Made by a program: the position numbers and the translations under genes
Assembly (NCBI RefSeq): GCF_000428045.1
Contig: NZ_ATZE01000027.1
Span: 1-64,000 of the forward strand
Reading direction: 5' to 3'
Length of the DNA stretch: 64,000 nucleotides
Origin: Sedimenticola selenatireducens DSM 17993
Lineage (GTDB): Bacteria > Pseudomonadota > Gammaproteobacteria > Chromatiales > Chromatiaceae
Part shown: positions 1-7,306 of the stretch, one piece after another
How positions within the stretch are numbered: the stretch's first letter is position 1
How the letters are laid out: the number at the start of each line of letters is the position of its first letter
Notes under the pieces: generated by a model
What the model was told of the DNA's origin: nothing
Database searches by the model: none
The model's input: only the letters and a program-made list of their open reading frames with translations

Positions 1-1
1 C

Positions 2-169
2 CACATAGCCCGCACCTATCAAGGTCGAAAGAGAAATTATGTGGGACAGCACTTCTGGGCTAGGGGTTACTTTGCCTCGACGGTGGGCAGGGATGAGAAA
101 GTAATCAGGGATTACATCCGACACCAAGAAGCAGAAGATCGCAGGATTGATCAGCTGAACTTGGTGTAG
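2..169 (+). mobile_element. IS200/IS605-family TnpA transposase, C-terminal end only (cut by window edge)
   Basis: The first 55 codons form an open frame that enters from the left edge and stops at a TAG. The residues GQHFWARGYFASTVGRDEKV followed by an Arg/Asp/Tyr/Ile run and a final polar tail match the conserved C-terminus of single-strand (Y1, HUH-type) transposases of the IS200/IS605 group. The catalytic HUH and Tyr residues would lie upstream of the window. It is immediately followed by the hairpin-rich right end typical of these elements, so the copy may be intact outside the window. Confidence 0.8.
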
Positions 170-262
170 TGGCCCCTTCGAGGGGCTCAAGGAGCCGTCA
201 GGCTCCGTAATACAGGCCGCTTCGAGTGGCTCACAGATAAAGCCCCCGGCTTTGCCGGGGGA
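170..262 (+). repeat. Right end of the IS200/IS605-like element with three hairpins
   Basis: Three perfect short inverted repeats follow the transposase stop: 172-177 with 181-186 (loop TCG), 191-196 with 201-206, and 243-250 with 254-261 (CCCCCGGC, loop TTT, GCCGGGGG). Subterminal hairpins of this kind are what the HUH transposase recognises on single-stranded DNA, and the last one matches the usual appearance of IS200-like right ends. The exact junction with chromosomal DNA cannot be fixed from one copy but lies about 262-275. Confidence 0.7.
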
Positions 263-1115
263 TACTTACTTTTTTTTGAGATACGTCCCATTCATAAATC
301 AGATCATAAGATGCTTTACCAGCGATTTGTAACCGTTGTTCATTTTCATATAGTGCTTTTTGAGCGTTCTTGCGTTCTTCTACTTCGTTAGTCAACTCTT
401 CATTGCTTTGTTTCAGCTGTAGGGTTCGCTCTTCTACAATCCTTTCCAGGTGCTGCTGACTATATTCAAGCTGCTGTTGAATCTCTTTACGCTTCTCAAC
501 CTCGCTACTCAGATCATTAACCAGTTTATCTTTCTCAAACTCCAGTTCGAAGGCCTTTGTGAGATTCTTATTGGTTTTGATGGTAATGTGATAAACGAGA
601 ACTATGAATAAAGCCAGTGCAATTGTTAAGAGTTGAGCAGCTTGTTCAAACTGCGTATATACAATGATTGGAAGAATTAATACGGACAATAAGCTCGAAG
701 CAACAAAGGCAGAAATATAGGACGCGAATAACGGAACAGACGAGCTAATCACGCCCAGTAGAATAAGGACGATAGCTGTTTTGTACGTGGTTTCTGTTGT
801 TAGGATGGGAAACAGACTCAATGATCCCCAGCCTACTCCAGCTATCGCGGTGTTGATTGTTAGTCGTTTTCCCCAGAGGTGGGCCTGCGAGGGGATGTAG
901 GTAGAATGGAATCGCCAAATAGAAAATAGCCTTGCGCTAGAAATAAGCAGCATGGTTCCTGTCCAAGCTAATAATAGATAGAAAGGAAACTCGCTGTTCA
1001 AACCATAAAATATGGCAATAGATATGATATATATGCCAATGGCAGAAGATGTGGCGTTGCCATAGGCGAGCCTCACCTGCTCAGATAAAACGAATTCTTC
1101 CTTCTTTAAATTCAT
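231..1115 (-). pseudogene. Membrane sensor protein (6 TM + coiled coil + start of PAS) truncated by the IS200-like insertion
   Basis: The frame encodes 294 residues. Residues about 25-180 hold roughly six hydrophobic segments, then a long charged coiled coil (about 185-255), then the beginning of a PAS-like domain (ENEQRLQIAGKASYDLIYEW). That order is usual for membrane-bound histidine kinases or diguanylate cyclases, but no catalytic domain is present. The last dozen codons (VSIPRQSRGLYL) are read out of the IS right-end hairpin, so the gene is cut at about base 265-275. The missing output domain may lie on the far side of the element, outside the window. Which output domain it had cannot be told. 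Confidence 0.7.
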
Positions 1116-1168
1116 AGCCCATATGGTCCGGAACTACTGATCAACTCCTGTTTCGACTCGCTGTTTTG

Positions 1169-1363
1169 TTATTGCAGCGCCAACTCATCTTGCTGCGTCA
1201 TCGCGTTATTCTGCTTCTTGAGTGCAGCCATGGTGATTTCAACTTGGGGCTGCATGGAGGGTGATTTCAACTTGGGGCTGCATGGAGCCGATTGAAAGAA
1301 CGTCGGAAATGACAGCATCAACAGAAAACTCCAGTGAGAGCGATAATACATGGATATCGACAA
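1169..1363 (-). CDS. Small hypothetical ORF carrying a 28-bp internal tandem duplication, probable remnant
   Basis: The 64-residue frame begins with a hydrophobic, signal-peptide-like stretch (WSFLLMLSFPTFFQSA) followed by a Cys and a polar tail. It lies just upstream of the truncated sensor and on the same strand, as a periplasmic partner gene might. The tail is encoded across a perfect 28-bp tandem duplication that shifts the frame, so the present reading frame is unlikely to be the ancestral one. I do not recognise the family; it may be a deletion remnant of a longer gene. Confidence 0.3.
   Translation of the reverse strand: MSISMYYRSHWSFLLMLSFPTFFQSAPCSPKLKSPSMQPQVEITMAALKKQNNAMTQQDELALQ
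1232..1287. repeat. Perfect 28-bp direct tandem duplication (two copies)
   Basis: Bases 1232-1259 and 1260-1287 are identical. Each unit begins GGTGATTTCAACTTGGGGCT and ends GCATGGAG. The unit is not a multiple of three, so it alters any reading frame across it. Only two copies are present. It looks like a recent slippage or junction duplication in degenerate DNA. Confidence 0.95.
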
Positions 1364-1446
1364 GTTCTCCTAAATTCTTGAGTAGCGCACAAGGCAGAAT
1401 AAAATTCGTTCGATTCATGGATTGAAGTGTCCCTGATCATTTATTG

Positions 1447-1811
1447 GAGAGGGTGTAAATAATTCTGTGTAACCGCCGGGGTTATACATAGTCGCTGATG
1501 CGATCCTCAAACTCGATCATAAACCGGTTCAGTGCAGCCTTCCAATTTCTGATCGGCATTGTCCATTTTTTTGACGCGTCCATGATTGCGAGGTAGACCA
1601 CCTTCCGGGCCGAGTCGTCGGTCGGGAACAGCTTCCGTTTTTTGATGGCCTTGCGGATCACGCTGTTCAGGGACTCGATGGCGTTGGTGGTGTAGATGGC
1701 CTTGCGAATGTCCTCGGGGTACCGAAACAACGTGTTCAGGTTGGGCCAATGGTTACGCCAGGTGCGGCTGATATATGGGTATTTTTTATCCCAGTGTGCC
1801 GCGAACTCCTC
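1447..1811 (-). mobile_element. IS256-family (Mutator) transposase remnant: C-terminal third plus terminal inverted repeat
   Basis: The minus-strand frame ending at 1482 encodes the C-terminus of an IS256-type transposase: HWDKKYPYISRTWRNHWPNL, then YTTNAIESLNSVIRKAIKKR, which contains the conserved glutamate of the DDE triad, and then a tail of KWTMPIRNW-type residues. Bases about 1447-1472 (GAGGGTGTAAATAATTCTGT core on the plus strand) resemble the terminal inverted repeat of this family and lie just beyond the stop codon. The N-terminal two thirds, including both Asp residues, are missing, so it is inactive. At about 1812 it is joined to an IS66-type fragment. Confidence 0.85.
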
Positions 1812-1965
1812 CAGCGCGCATGGGCCCAGCAACCCACCTGGGTAAGACCTTCCCCCCAATTTTCTATAGGCGCTATAGCCATCGGTCTGCACATAGCCAC
1901 TGTAGCTATCGAAAAGGCGTTCGGCCCCCACTCTGGGGGGCGCAAACCGCATCGGGTTCATCGAT
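1812..1965 (-). mobile_element. IS66-family transposase fragment, frameshifted
   Basis: Reading leftwards from about 1961, the minus strand encodes DSYSGYVQTDGYSAYRKLG, and in the adjacent frame EGLTQVGCWAHARWR. Together these are the hallmark of the IS66 transposase catalytic core (xGYxQTDGYxAY followed by VGCWAHARR). The two halves lie in different frames, so a frameshift sits at about 1850-1860. Only about 150 bp survive, joined directly to the IS256 remnant on one side and to an efflux-gene fragment on the other. Confidence 0.75.
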
Positions 1966-1967
1966 AA

Positions 1968-2395
1968 GGAAAAACCGGCAGCGCCATGGGTATTCTCGGC
2001 ACGGTATCTGCCATCGGAACCGCTCTGGGGCCATCGCTCGGTGGTGTCCTGGTCGCACGGAGTGATTGGTCCATGCTGTTTCTGATCAATGCCCCCTTGG
2101 GCGTTCTCGCTTGGCTCCTGGCTCAGCGTTTTCCGTCGGTCGACCGACAGTTCACGGCCGAGGTAAAGCCGCGTTTCGACGTGGTGGGAACCTTATCGTT
2201 GACGGTGTTCCTGGCGGCTTACGCCCTCGCTATGATCCCGGGACGGGGCAAATCAATGTGTCACTGTTAGTGGCGGCAGGTGTGGGTCTGGCCCTGTTCA
2301 TCCGAAGTCAGGTGAAAGCCGCGTCGCCGCTGGTTCGCCTGTCACTGTTCTGCAATCTGGTACTGACCGTTGGGTTTGCGATGAGCGCTATGATG
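1968..2395 (+). pseudogene. Fragment of a DHA2-type MFS drug-efflux transporter, truncated at both ends and frameshifted
   Basis: From 1968 the plus strand encodes TGSAMGILGTVSAIGTALGP followed by SLGGVLV, the transmembrane-5 antiporter motif of DHA2 (EmrB/QacA-like) transporters, then an APLGVLAWLLAQR helix. Near 2240-2255 the frame shifts, and the homology resumes in the next frame as LLVAAGVGLALFIRSQVKAA and SPLVRLSLF. Similarity fades after about 2395. Neither the N-terminal four helices nor the second half remains, and no start or RBS is present, so this is debris and not a functional pump. Confidence 0.75.
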
Positions 2396-2915
2396 TGCGA
2401 TCCGATCCTTATCCTCTGAAGACTGCAGGCTGGGGAACGGAAACCGGAAGTGGCATGATGTCCACTCGTTGGGCTGAAGCATGGCGCCGCCAGCCCGGCA
2501 GTCGTGACGATCGCCCCTTGAAAGCCATGCCGATGGGTTCTGAGGCTTTTTTGACCTTGAGCAGCGAGTTCCGGCTGCGCTACGACGACTTCGAGAATCG
2601 GCAATTGATTGCAGGGGAGGATAGCCAGCCGGGCTTGTAGCGGGGCCTCCTGGGCGCGGACCTGAGGTTGAATCTATGGTGAACTGGGCATCGGGCAGGT
2701 CGGTCGTCGTCGGGGGGATAGCGGTGCCAACTTTAAATCGATGGCGCGTTGCAGTCCTTGCGGATTTCGGGCCTATTTCAGAGAGTGAGGTCGAGCGAGG
2801 AATGGCCAGGAGAGAGTGGAATCTGGCCCGGAACTGCCAAATTGAGTGGCTGGCGAATTCCGCAGGCGTTCGCAGGAACCCGCACCAGTACGCGGAAACG
2901 GCACGATCAGGCAAG
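2396..2915. other. Anonymous degenerate segment between the MFS fragment and the ssrA terminator
   Basis: About 520 bases without a gene I can support. Short open frames on both strands (for example 2395-2640 plus and 2308-2604 minus) overlap each other, lack ribosome binding sites and show no recognisable motif. The segment probably belongs to the same mosaic of decayed mobile DNA as the region to its left. Confidence 0.5.
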
Positions 2916-2943
2916 AAAAAACCCCAACCGAGAACGGTTGGGG
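2916..2943 (-). terminator. Rho-independent terminator of ssrA
   Basis: On the minus strand a 9-bp perfect GC-rich stem (CCCCAACCG, loop TTCT, CGGTTGGGG; plus coordinates 2922-2930 and 2935-2943) is followed by six T residues (2916-2921). It starts 10 bases beyond the tmRNA 3' CCA. This is a textbook intrinsic terminator. Confidence 0.9.
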
Positions 2944-2952
2944 TTTTATTAT

Positions 2953-3329
2953 TGGTGGAGGCGGCGGGAATCGAACCCGCGTCCGCAAGCACTCCGCCTT
3001 TGGCTCTACATGCTTAGTTCCGCCGATTATTTTTAACTGGCTACTGCCCGGCAAACAGGGCGTGTAGACAGCGATTCCGGTTAAGTTTTAGCGATGCCGT
3101 CCCGGACGTACATTATCGCGATCTTGTGAGCTATGACGCCTGAAATGTCCCGAGGGACTCTGGACGCACAAGCACGGCTCCAGTCAGACGGCTTCTACCG
3201 GTTATTAAGCGGCGAGAGCGTAGTTGTCGTCGTTGGCAACTATAGTGTTACAGACTTATTTACGAGGCTGTCTGTATCCTCGGCATGCACCTCAGGTTTC
3301 ATCACCCACGTCGAAGCCATGTCGCCCCC
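2953..3329 (-). ncRNA. ssrA: tmRNA (transfer-messenger RNA)
   Basis: tmRNA rescues stalled ribosomes together with SmpB and adds a degradation tag. The 5' end GGGGGCGACATGGCTTCGAC and the 3' end with a T-arm (CGGGTTCGATTCCCGCCGCC) and TCCACCA are clear; the seven bases GGGGGCG pair with CGCCTCC (one G-U) to form the acceptor stem. CCA is encoded. The tag reading frame (3205-3237, minus) encodes ANDDNYALAA followed by TAA, close to the E. coli tag ANDENYALAA. The length, 377 nt, is normal. smpB is the next gene upstream. Mobile-element debris begins just past its terminator. Confidence 0.97.
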
Positions 3330-3347
3330 TGGGTAAACCCAACAGAC

Positions 3348-3377
3348 AGTATACAGGCTCTGTTGGTTCCTTGTCCC
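3348..3377 (-). promoter_or_regulatory. Probable sigma-70 promoter of ssrA
   Basis: On the minus strand TATACT (3348-3353) serves as a good -10 box, 18 bases before the mature tmRNA 5' end. GGGACA (3372-3377), at 18-bp spacing, matches the last four bases of the -35 consensus. The mature 5' end is normally made by RNase P from a slightly longer precursor, which fits this spacing. Confidence 0.55.
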
Positions 3378-3428
3378 CTATATTGGGTGACTGAATGCTT
3401 TTTTCAATAGATTGTTTTTTTGGCTGGC

Positions 3429-3911
3429 TCAGTGGGCCTTAAGAATACGCTGTTTGTCCCGGTCCCAGTCCCGGTTCTTTTCGGTTTCCCGCTTGTCATG
3501 CAACTGCTTGCCCTTGGCCAAGCCAACCTCGAGCTTGACCTTGCCCTTCTTCCAGTACAGGGCGATCGGGACCAGTGTGTAGCCTTTGCGCTCGACCATG
3601 CCGATCAGTTTGTCCAGTTCTTGCCTGTGCAACAGGAGCTTGCGGGAGCGCATCGGCTCCGGCTTGATGTGGGTTGAGGCGCTGAGCAGCGGGGTGATGT
3701 TGGTGCCGATCAGCGAGGCTTCTCCATTTCTGATGAATACGTAACTGTCGGTAAGTTGCACCCGGCCCTCACGCAGGCTTTTGACTTCCCAGCCCTGGAG
3801 CGAGACGCCCGCCTCATAGCGTTCTTCAATGAAGTACTCATGTCTCGCCTTCTTGTTCAGGGCGATGGTTGAACTGCCTTGTCCGGACTGCTTTTTCGAT
3901 TTTTTTGCCAT
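3429..3911 (-). CDS. smpB: SsrA-binding protein SmpB
   Basis: SmpB binds the tRNA-like domain of tmRNA and delivers it to stalled ribosomes in trans-translation. The 160-residue protein starts [20 protein letters not shown] and shows the conserved core [20 protein letters not shown], the RNA-binding beta barrel, and the basic C-terminal tail ([20 protein letters not shown]) that occupies the mRNA channel. The open frame extends 20 codons upstream, but the MAKK start gives the usual family length and N-terminus. It lies just upstream of ssrA on the same strand; a separate ssrA promoter is visible between them. Confidence 0.96.
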   Translation of the reverse strand: MAKKSKKQSGQGSSTIALNKKARHEYFIEERYEAGVSLQGWEVKSLREGRVQLTDSYVFIRNGEASLIGTNITPLLSASTHIKPEPMRSRKLLLHRQELDKLIGMVERKGYTLVPIALYWKKGKVKLEVGLAKGKQLHDKRETEKNRDWDRDKQRILKAH

Positions 3912-4091
3912 GCGGCGAATTGTATGTGACAGGGTGGGGCGGAGGCTAGTGGGATGTTGCAGATTACCCATGTTTGCGGACCGTTTACTTGTGCTGATTG
4001 GGGAATTCGCTGAAAATGCCGACTCCTTGTCTCCGGACAGGGTGGTGAACAGGCAGTCGGCCGGTCAACGAACTTGCGGAGGATTCACTCC

Positions 4092-5465
4092 TTGTCCAAG
4101 CGTATTTCCATTCATGGTCAGTGGTCATCACGCCTGATGTTTATTCTGGCGGCAACCGGCTCGGCCGTGGGTCTGGGCAATATCTGGAAATTCCCCTATC
4201 TTACCGGCGAAAACGGCGGCGGCGCCTTTGTCCTGGTTTATCTGCTCTGTATTGCGCTGATTGGTATCCCGATCATGATGGCGGAGGTGCTGATCGGACG
4301 ACGTGGCCGTCAAAGCCCCGTCAACAGTCTGCATACACTGTCGATCGAAGCGGGTGCAAGCACCACCTGGCGACTGCTGGGGTGGGCCGGCATGCTGGCC
4401 GGATTGGTTATACTCTCCTACTACAGCGTGATAGCCGGCTGGACTCTGGCCTACCTGATGCGCATGGTGAGCGGGGCGTTTGTGCGGGTGACTGCGGAAG
4501 GTGCGGGCAGCATCTTTACTCAACTGGTGGCCGACCCAGAAAGATTGCTGGCGTGGCATACCATATTTATGGTGATGACCATCAAGGTGGTATCCCGCGG
4601 AGTCAGGAACGGTCTGGAAAAGGCGGCAAGGATCTTGATGCCGCTCCTGTTTTTCCTACTTCTGGTGCTGGTGGCCTATGCTGCCAGAATTGGTGATTTC
4701 CCCCAGGCCTTCAACTACCTGTTTGAGAGTGATTTCAGCAAACTGACGCCCGCCGGGGTTTTGATCGCGATGGGGCATGCCTTCTTTACTCTCACCCTGG
4801 GACTGGGGGCCATGTTGGTGTACGGCTCCTATCTTCCCAATGGCGTCTCTATCGCCAGGACATCGATTCTGGTGGGCCTGCTGGATACGGTGGTGGCCTT
4901 GCTGGCCGGGCTGGCCATCTTTCCTGTTGTATTCGCCAATGATCTGGCGGCGGGCGAGGGGCCGGGGCTCATTTTTCAAACGCTGCCGATCGCTTTCGGA
5001 CAGATGCCCGGTGGGTCGTTCTTTGGGTCCCTGTTTTTTCTATTGCTGGTGTTTGCGGCCTGGACTTCGGCTATTGCACTGATTGAACCGCTGATCGCCT
5101 GGTTGGTTGAGAATCGTGAAATTGAGAGGGTCCGGGCCTCTATCTGGACCGGAATAGTCGCATGGCTGCTGGGGGTTGTGACGATCCTCTCCTTCAGTAG
5201 CTGGTCATTCAGTTTCAACTTCGGTGGGATTGTTAAGCGGCATGGCCTGTTTGATGTGCTGGATATTGCCACTTCGAGTATCATACTGCCCCTGGGGGGG
5301 CTTTGCATGGCGCTGTTTGTCGGCTGGGTGATGGCTCGGGATTCCGTGGTGGATGAGCTGGGTGGTCTGGCTGGTATCGGTTTCAAGCTTTGGTATTTTA
5401 TTATTCGTTTTATTACACCTGCGGCCATGCTGCTGATTTTCTTGCGGGTGATAGGAGTTTTATAG
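4092..5465 (+). CDS. Sodium-dependent transporter of the NSS/SNF family
   Basis: Members couple uptake of amino acids or similar amines to the sodium gradient. The sequence has the family signature in TM1 (FILAATGSAVGLGNIWKFPY, then the GENGGGAFV turn) and about eleven or twelve hydrophobic helices over 457 residues, the bacterial LeuT-like length. The substrate cannot be predicted. I chose TTG at 4092 because GGAGG lies 9 bases upstream (4078-4082) and it begins a typical N-terminus; an in-frame TTG at 4074 overlaps that RBS. ratA follows without a gap, so the two are probably co-transcribed. Confidence 0.88.
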   Translation: MSKRISIHGQWSSRLMFILAATGSAVGLGNIWKFPYLTGENGGGAFVLVYLLCIALIGIPIMMAEVLIGRRGRQSPVNSLHTLSIEAGASTTWRLLGWAGMLAGLVILSYYSVIAGWTLAYLMRMVSGAFVRVTAEGAGSIFTQLVADPERLLAWHTIFMVMTIKVVSRGVRNGLEKAARILMPLLFFLLLVLVAYAARIGDFPQAFNYLFESDFSKLTPAGVLIAMGHAFFTLTLGLGAMLVYGSYLPNGVSIARTSILVGLLDTVVALLAGLAIFPVVFANDLAAGEGPGLIFQTLPIAFGQMPGGSFFGSLFFLLLVFAAWTSAIALIEPLIAWLVENREIERVRASIWTGIVAWLLGVVTILSFSSWSFSFNFGGIVKRHGLFDVLDIATSSIILPLGGLCMALFVGWVMARDSVVDELGGLAGIGFKLWYFIIRFITPAAMLLIFLRVIGVL

Positions 5466-5903
5466 TTGCCAGTAGTCCAGAAGAGTGCCCTGGTGGCCCA
5501 TTCAGCCGCCGAGATGTTTGAGCTGATCAATGATGTAGAGTCTTATCCACAGTTTCTGCCTTGGTGTAAATCCACTCAACTGCTTTCCCGTAATGAGGAG
5601 GAGTTGTGTGGCCGGCTGGAGGTTTCGCGTATCGGAATAAGCCAGACTTTTTCCACATGTAACCGGCTTTTTCCCCATGAGCGGATCGTAATCCGGCTAC
5701 AGGATGGACCGTTCAAGCGTCTGCAGGGAGAGTGGCGTTTTACCGCCTTGCGTGAGGATGCCTGCAAGGTGGAACTGGAACTCGATTTCGAGTTTTCAGG
5801 AAAGTTAATCAATTCGGCGTTTGGCGCGGTATTCAGCCAGATTGCCAACACATTAGTCGATGCATTCTGCAAACGTGCAGATGAGGTAGCCCGTGGTGAG
5901 TGA
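5466..5903 (+). CDS. ratA: RatA-like START/polyketide-cyclase domain protein
   Basis: A 145-residue single-domain protein of the SRPBCC/COQ10 fold. E. coli RatA (YfjG) has been reported as a toxin blocking 70S ribosome assembly, whereas close relatives bind ubiquinone, so the role is not settled. Typical residues are the N-terminal SALVAHSAAEMFELINDVES and the FLPWC motif, then a helix at the C-terminus (ANTLVDAFCKRADEVA). TTG is the start, with AGGAG 8 bases before it. It abuts the transporter upstream and overlaps rnfH by 11 bases, the usual ratA-rnfH pairing. Confidence 0.9.
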   Translation: MPVVQKSALVAHSAAEMFELINDVESYPQFLPWCKSTQLLSRNEEELCGRLEVSRIGISQTFSTCNRLFPHERIVIRLQDGPFKRLQGEWRFTALREDACKVELELDFEFSGKLINSAFGAVFSQIANTLVDAFCKRADEVARGE

Positions 5904-6204
5904 ACATTTTGATATAGAAGTCGCCTATGCGAAATCCGATGAGCAGGTGATCCTGACCGTTAATGGTGAACCGGGGATTACCGTCCAACAGGCTGTTGAG
6001 CGGTCCCGTATTACCGAGCGTTTTCCGGAGATCGATCTCTCCAGCGCAAAATTCGGTGTGTTTGGCAAGGCGGCCAAGGGCGATGCCGAGCTGCAGCCTG
6101 GGGACCGGGTGGAGATCTATCGTCCATTGATTGCCGATCCCAAGGAGGCCCGCAAGAAGCGTGCGGCTGAGGGAAAACAGCTCAAGAAGGGCGGTGGGGA
6201 GTAA
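5893..6204 (+). CDS. rnfH: RnfH family ubiquitin-fold protein
   Basis: A 103-residue beta-grasp (ubiquitin-like, UPF0125) protein, named after a gene linked to rnf electron-transport clusters, although its function is unproven. Diagnostic stretches are EVAYAKSDEQVILTV near the N-terminus, a VGIFGK-like segment (FGVFGKAAKGDAELQPGDRV), EIYRPLIADPKEARKKRA, and a basic C-terminal tail. The start is GTG at 5893 or 5896, inside the end of ratA, which suggests translational coupling. No rnf genes are nearby. A convergent hairpin separates it from bamE. Confidence 0.92.
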   Translation: MVSEHFDIEVAYAKSDEQVILTVNGEPGITVQQAVERSRITERFPEIDLSSAKFGVFGKAAKGDAELQPGDRVEIYRPLIADPKEARKKRAAEGKQLKKGGGE

Positions 6205-6208
6205 ACCC

Positions 6209-6245
6209 GACAGCAGGGATTGGGGCTATCCCCAGCCCTGTTGTC
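6209..6245. terminator. Bidirectional hairpin between convergent rnfH and bamE
   Basis: GACAGCAGGG (6209-6218) pairs with CCCTGTTGTC (6236-6245) with one G-T pair, and an inner GGGG/CCCC stem extends it. No long T-run follows on either strand, so efficiency is uncertain, but the position between two converging genes fits transcription termination. Confidence 0.55.
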
Positions 6246-6255
6246 ATTAATGGTG

Positions 6256-6750
6256 TTAGTTCTCGGATTCGATGCCGACCGATTCCAATGCCCGGGAGAA
6301 CAGGCCTTTGCTGTCACCGGTGTAATCGGGTACCGAAATGATGGTCTCGTCTTCCGGTTTAGCCTCGGTTGTTTCCGCTGTCGGTTGTGGACGGTAATCC
6401 CCTTCGATCCTGGTGAGGCGATCATCGGCAAAGTAGAGCGTAACCCGCTCCTGGGTAACTTCCTTGCTTCCCTGTTTCATACTATATAGGTAATCCCACC
6501 GGTCCTGGTGAAACACATCCACCAGCATGGGGGTCCCCAGCAGGTAGCTGACTTGGCTTTTCGACATGCCCGGCTTGAGTTTATTGATCGAATCCTGGTT
6601 GACTACATTGCCCTGCTGGATGTCTGGCCGATGGACCAAAGGCAGCCGATTCAATGCGTTAGGGATAGCGTCACTGACATCCTTGACGGTGGAGCAGCCC
6701 GTGAGCAGCAGGCTTGCGCCACATACCCAATAGATGAGAAGCTTTTGCAT
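6256..6750 (-). CDS. bamE: Outer membrane assembly lipoprotein BamE (SmpA/OmlA)
   Basis: BamE is a small lipoprotein of the BAM complex that folds beta-barrel proteins into the outer membrane. The 164-residue precursor has a signal peptide and lipobox LLTGC with Cys19 as the lipidation site. The SmpA/OmlA domain follows: NVVNQDSINKLKPGMSKSQV, then LLGTPMLVDVFHQDRWDYLY. The Glu/Thr-rich C-terminal tail beyond about residue 125 is variable in the family. It is divergent from fur, an arrangement conserved in many gammaproteobacteria. Confidence 0.95.
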   Translation of the reverse strand: MQKLLIYWVCGASLLLTGCSTVKDVSDAIPNALNRLPLVHRPDIQQGNVVNQDSINKLKPGMSKSQVSYLLGTPMLVDVFHQDRWDYLYSMKQGSKEVTQERVTLYFADDRLTRIEGDYRPQPTAETTEAKPEDETIISVPDYTGDSKGLFSRALESVGIESEN

Positions 6751-6843
6751 TCACTCTTTCCGGTTTGTAAGGGAACTATCTAGTTTTAATATGGCCGGAA
6801 TGATACCTGAATCACAGCATGAAAACACCTGAGGTAACTTGTT

Positions 6844-7272
6844 TTGGAAGATCAGGATATTAGGAAGGCGGGTCTGAAGGTCACGGCGCCTCGGGTGAAG
6901 ATTCTGGAGCTGCTGGAGAAGAGCCCGGAACGGCATGTCAGCGCTGAAGATGTCTACAAGATGCTGCTCGCAGCCAATGAAGATATCGGATTGGCCACGG
7001 TCTACCGGGTACTCACCCAGTTTGAAGCGGCCGGATTGGTTGAAAAACATCACTTTGAGGATGGCTACTCGGTTTTTGAGCTCAGCAAAGGCAAACACCA
7101 CGACCATATTGTCTGTGTCACCTGCGGCCGGGTGAAAGAGTTTGTTGATGAGACCATCGAGAAACGCCAGCAGATGATTGCGGATGATCTGGGCTTTCAG
7201 ATCAGTGAACATGAGCTGGTCATCTATGGCAAGTGCCTGGACAAGAATTGCAACCGCAAAAAAATTAGGTGA
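6844..7272 (+). CDS. fur: Ferric uptake regulator Fur
   Basis: Fur is an iron-responsive DNA-binding repressor that also senses metal status. The 142-residue sequence has the N-terminal winged helix (GLKVTAPRVKILELLEKS; DIGLATVYRVLTQFEAAGLV) and the C-terminal metal-binding and dimer domain with KGKHHDHIVCVTCGRVKEFV and a second Cys pair near the end (KCLDKNCNRKK). The translated start is TTG at 6844. It is divergent from bamE across a 93-base gap that must hold both promoters; I could not pick out a convincing Fur box there. recN converges on it from the other side. Confidence 0.97.
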   Translation: MEDQDIRKAGLKVTAPRVKILELLEKSPERHVSAEDVYKMLLAANEDIGLATVYRVLTQFEAAGLVEKHHFEDGYSVFELSKGKHHDHIVCVTCGRVKEFVDETIEKRQQMIADDLGFQISEHELVIYGKCLDKNCNRKKIR

Positions 7273-7306
7273 GAAGTACCTGAATATACTTTAATAACTG
7301 TTGTAG

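Noticed and set aside
2342-2992. 216-codon minus-strand ORF over the ssrA end
   Set aside because: It begins inside the tmRNA T-arm and reads through the ssrA terminator; the sequence has no domain and is a by-product of the RNA gene.
6751-6843. Fur box in the bamE-fur gap
   Set aside because: No stretch matches the 19-bp Fur consensus well enough by eye.
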